A stretch of DNA of 64,000 nt from Gemmatimonadota bacterium (GTDB lineage Bacteria > Latescibacterota > UBA2968 > UBA8231). This document shows positions 61,953-64,000 of the stretch, piece by piece. The stretch covers positions 178,488-242,487 of the forward strand of contig VXOR01000097.1 of the NCBI GenBank assembly GCA_009840005.1. Direction: 5' to 3'. The stretch's first letter is position 1, and every line of letters begins with the position of its first letter. Under the pieces are notes generated by a model that searched no databases, had not been told where the DNA came from, and saw only the letters and a program-made list of their open reading frames with translations. The position numbers were made by a program, and so were the translations under genes.

Positions 61953-62718
61953 GGGAGCGGGCGCAGCGGAAGCCGATATAGGGGCTGCGCTCTACGGGCA
62001 GGACCTCGAAGCGGTTGATGCTGCGCAGCACCGGTCCCGGATTGATCCACGAGCCGCCGCGCAGGACCTTGAAGCGGCCCGTCTCCGGCCCTTGCGGGTC
62101 TTTGGTCGGGCTGGTGGCATAATAGTTGGCGTCGTACCAGTCGGCGCACCACTCCCAGACATTGCCGGCCATGTCGAGCGCGCCGTATGGACTGGCTCCT
62201 GAGGGAAAAGAGCCGACGGGTGCCAGTTGTTCGTACCCGTCTTCCGCGCCCCAAAGATTGGCGCGTCCTGCCGCAAACTTCGCACCCCAGGGCCAGAGCC
62301 GACCGTCGCTGCCGCGCGCGCTTTTTTCCCATTCAGCTTCGGTGGGCAGCCGTCCGCCGCGCCAAGCGCAATACGCGCGGGCATCCTGCCAGCTAACATA
62401 GACGACCGGATGGTCGGGAGCGGCTGCCGAGTCGGGGCCGTGGGGCTGACGCCAGCTAATGCTGTCGGCCTTTTCGGCCCCGCGTTTTTCCGCCTCGGTC
62501 TGGTAGCCGGTGGCCGCGACAAAGGCGGCGAAGCGGGCGTTGGTGACCTCGTAGCGGTCGATGGAAAAGGCGCTCAGATAGACTTGGCGGCTGGGCTTTT
62601 CGTCGGTGGCTCGCGGGTGATCGATGCCCATGGTGAAGGGACCGGCTGGCACGACGACCTCTTCGGCGGCAACGGGTGCCGAGAGTAGCAGGGCCGATAG
62701 GAGGTGCGAGATCCGCAT
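61942..62718 (-). CDS. Secreted FGE/SUMF1-domain protein lacking the active-site cysteine pair
   Basis: 258 residues, signal peptide MRISHLLSALLLSAPVAA. SUMF1-type domain throughout: VVVPAGPFTMGIDHPRATDEKP, VYVSWQDARAYCAWRGGRLPTEAEWEKSARG, SPYGALDMAGNVWEWCADWYD, VLRGGSWINPG...LRSINRFEVLP...YIGFRCA. True formylglycine-generating enzymes have two Cys in the segment after RGGS (SYLCHxSYC); here it reads SWINPGPVLRS, with none. It is therefore probably not a sulfatase maturase, but a member of the wider, functionally varied family. Start 18 bases after glnS stop; overlaps the CRTAC gene. Confidence 0.9.
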   Translation of the reverse strand: MRISHLLSALLLSAPVAAEEVVVPAGPFTMGIDHPRATDEKPSRQVYLSAFSIDRYEVTNARFAAFVAATGYQTEAEKRGAEKADSISWRQPHGPDSAAAPDHPVVYVSWQDARAYCAWRGGRLPTEAEWEKSARGSDGRLWPWGAKFAAGRANLWGAEDGYEQLAPVGSFPSGASPYGALDMAGNVWEWCADWYDANYYATSPTKDPQGPETGRFKVLRGGSWINPGPVLRSINRFEVLPVERSPYIGFRCARSHAP

Positions 62719-62736
62719 GCGCGGCGGTGGGTGTAG

Positions 62737-64000
62737 CTAGCCCTTCTGCATCCGCGCCCAAGTGTCGCGCAAGGTGACGGTGCGGTTGAAGACGGGCGCG
62801 TCCGGTGTGTGGTCCTCGCGGTCGGCGCAGAAGTAGCCAAGCCGCTCAAACTGGCAGGAGTCTCCTGGGGCCATGTCGGCGAGGGACGGCTCTAGATAGC
62901 AGGGGTTGAGGACTTTGAGCGCGTCCGGGTTGAGGTTGTCCAGCCAAGTTCCCCCAGGCGGGGCTTCGAGCGGTTTTTCGACCTTGAAGAGCCGGTCGTA
63001 GAGCCTCACCTCGGCCGGGACCGCGTGGGGAACCGAGACCCAGTGCAGGGTGGCCTTGACCTTGCGGCCATCGGGTGCGTTGCCGCCGCGCGTGGCTGGG
63101 TCGTACGTGCAGCGCAGTTCGACGATCTCGCCATTGTCGTCTTTGACGACTTCGGTGCAGGTGATGAAGTAGGCGTAGCGCAGGCGGATTTCGCGGCCTG
63201 GGGCGAGGCGAAAGAACTTGCGCGGCGGGTCTTCCATAAAGTCCTCGCGCTCGATGTAGAGGTGGCGCGAAAAGGGGATCGAGCGGGTGCCGGCACTGTC
63301 GTCTTCCGGGTTGTTGATGGCCGTTAGCATCTCGCTTTGGTCCTCTGGGTAGTTTTCAATTACAACCTTGAGCGGGTTGAGCACAGCCATGCGGCGGGGC
63401 GCGGTCTGGTTGAGCTGATCGCGGATGCAGTATTCGAGGAGGGCGATGTCGATGTTGTTGCCGCGTTTGGCAATGCCGGCTTCGGTCCAGAAGCGGCGGA
63501 TGGCCGCCGGCGGGTAGCCCAAGCGGCGCAGGCCGCGCAGGGTGTAGAGCCGAGGATCGTCCCAACCGGCGACGAGATTCTGCTCGATGAGTTGCAGGAT
63601 GTAGCGCTTGGAGAGGACGGTGTAGGTGATGTTGCCGCGGGCATACTCGATTTGGCGCGAGGGGAAGATGCCGAGTTTTTCGATGAACCAGTCGTAGAGC
63701 GGTCGGTTGTTGGTAAATTCGTCTGAGCATAGCGAATGCGTAACGCCCTCGATGGCGTCGCTCTGGCCGTGGGCCCAGTCGTACATGGGATAAATGCACC
63801 ACGCATCGCCGGTGCGGTGATGGGCGGTGTGCATGATGCGGTACATGACGGGGTCGCGCAGGTTGATGTTGGGCGCGGCCATGTCGATTTTGGCGCGCAA
63901 CACGCGGGAGCCATCGGGGAATGCGCCAGCTTTCATCTGCTCAAATAGCTGGAGGTTTTTTTCGATAGAGCGGTCTCGGTACGGGCTGTTTTTGCCCGGC
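62737..64000 (-). CDS. glnS: Glutaminyl-tRNA synthetase (5' end outside window)
   Basis: The frame is open to the window edge; 420 codons are present. The upstream part reads [22 protein letters not shown] then [69 protein letters not shown]. The class I signature KMSKS corresponds to LSKR ([11 protein letters not shown]). The C-terminal anticodon-binding barrels follow ([47 protein letters not shown]). The HIGH motif lies upstream of the window. It couples glutamine to tRNA-Gln, so this organism does not rely only on the GatCAB route. It heads a run of three genes on the minus strand. Confidence 0.96.
   Translation of the reverse strand, partial: PGKNSPYRDRSIEKNLQLFEQMKAGAFPDGSRVLRAKIDMAAPNINLRDPVMYRIMHTAHHRTGDAWCIYPMYDWAHGQSDAIEGVTHSLCSDEFTNNRPLYDWFIEKLGIFPSRQIEYARGNITYTVLSKRYILQLIEQNLVAGWDDPRLYTLRGLRRLGYPPAAIRRFWTEAGIAKRGNNIDIALLEYCIRDQLNQTAPRRMAVLNPLKVVIENYPEDQSEMLTAINNPEDDSAGTRSIPFSRHLYIEREDFMEDPPRKFFRLAPGREIRLRYAYFITCTEVVKDDNGEIVELRCTYDPATRGGNAPDGRKVKATLHWVSVPHAVPAEVRLYDRLFKVEKPLEAPPGGTWLDNLNPDALKVLNPCYLEPSLADMAPGDSCQFERLGYFCADREDHTPDAPVFNRTVTLRDTWARMQKG

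Overview
The window reads as one contig from an uncultured, GC-rich Gram-negative bacterium. The gene content points to the FCB side of the tree: Latescibacterota-like first, Poribacteria as the alternative. This is inferred from several phytanoyl-CoA dioxygenase (PhyH) family genes, sulfatase and sugar-acid catabolism, secreted proteins ending in FlgD/CHU-type Ig-like tails, CRTAC/ASPIC-UnbV proteins, TPR-bearing membrane glycosyltransferases and a DUF4175 protein. No 16S or other marker is present, so the assignment is not proven. No tRNA, rRNA, CRISPR array or transposase was seen, and no gene-free stretch exceeds 300 bases.

Layout. (1) 1-9.7 kb: the end of a secreted protein, a sulfatase, then a minus-strand carbohydrate/sugar-acid catabolic block (SDR epimerase, GH4, Ldh2 dehydrogenase, uronate-dehydrogenase-like SDR, PhyH, enolase-superfamily protein). 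Three adjacent genes in it (PhyH, Gfo/Idh/MocA, metallo-beta-lactamase fold; 4.2-5.6 kb) are decayed. (2) 9.7-13 kb: an intact PhyH gene, a YoeB-type toxin-antitoxin pair, a damaged second copy of the same PhyH gene, a CoiA-like nuclease and a DUF433 gene. (3) 13-22.6 kb: a minus-strand Fe-S assembly operon, sufB...sufC-sufD-sufS-sufU-sufT-rrf2. Between sufB and sufC sit about 3.4 kb of unrelated cargo: a Uma2 nuclease, a 46-residue membrane peptide, an OLD/RecF-like ATPase and a small Cys-rich partner. (4) 22.6-33.4 kb: a repeat array, MoxR and DUF58, a PhyH-HEAT fusion between direct repeats, an AlbA_2 regulator, and an operon of DUF4175, TPR protein and secreted protein. (5) 33.5-60.3 kb: a cell-surface region with three large paralogous secreted proteins with FlgD-like tails, a DUF6785-type membrane protein, three membrane glycosyltransferase/TPR proteins, a large outer-membrane-like protein, a CBM9-like secreted protein, a SurA-like lipoprotein chaperone, a GDSL hydrolase and a CRTAC-TPR lipoprotein. 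(6) 60.3-64 kb: glnS (5' end outside), an FGE-like secreted protein and a second CRTAC lipoprotein.

How it fits together. Region 5 looks like a locus for making, folding, glycosylating and displaying surface proteins. The most unusual signal is inside those proteins. Two paralogues carry distinct in-frame inserted repeats that interrupt otherwise alignable domains: eight copies of a Tyr-x-x-Leu-Pro...Gly-x-Ile-x-Tyr motif in one, and two four-cysteine cassettes, one preceded by an RND-porter-like segment, in the other. The second signal is the defence-like cargo lodged inside the suf operon.
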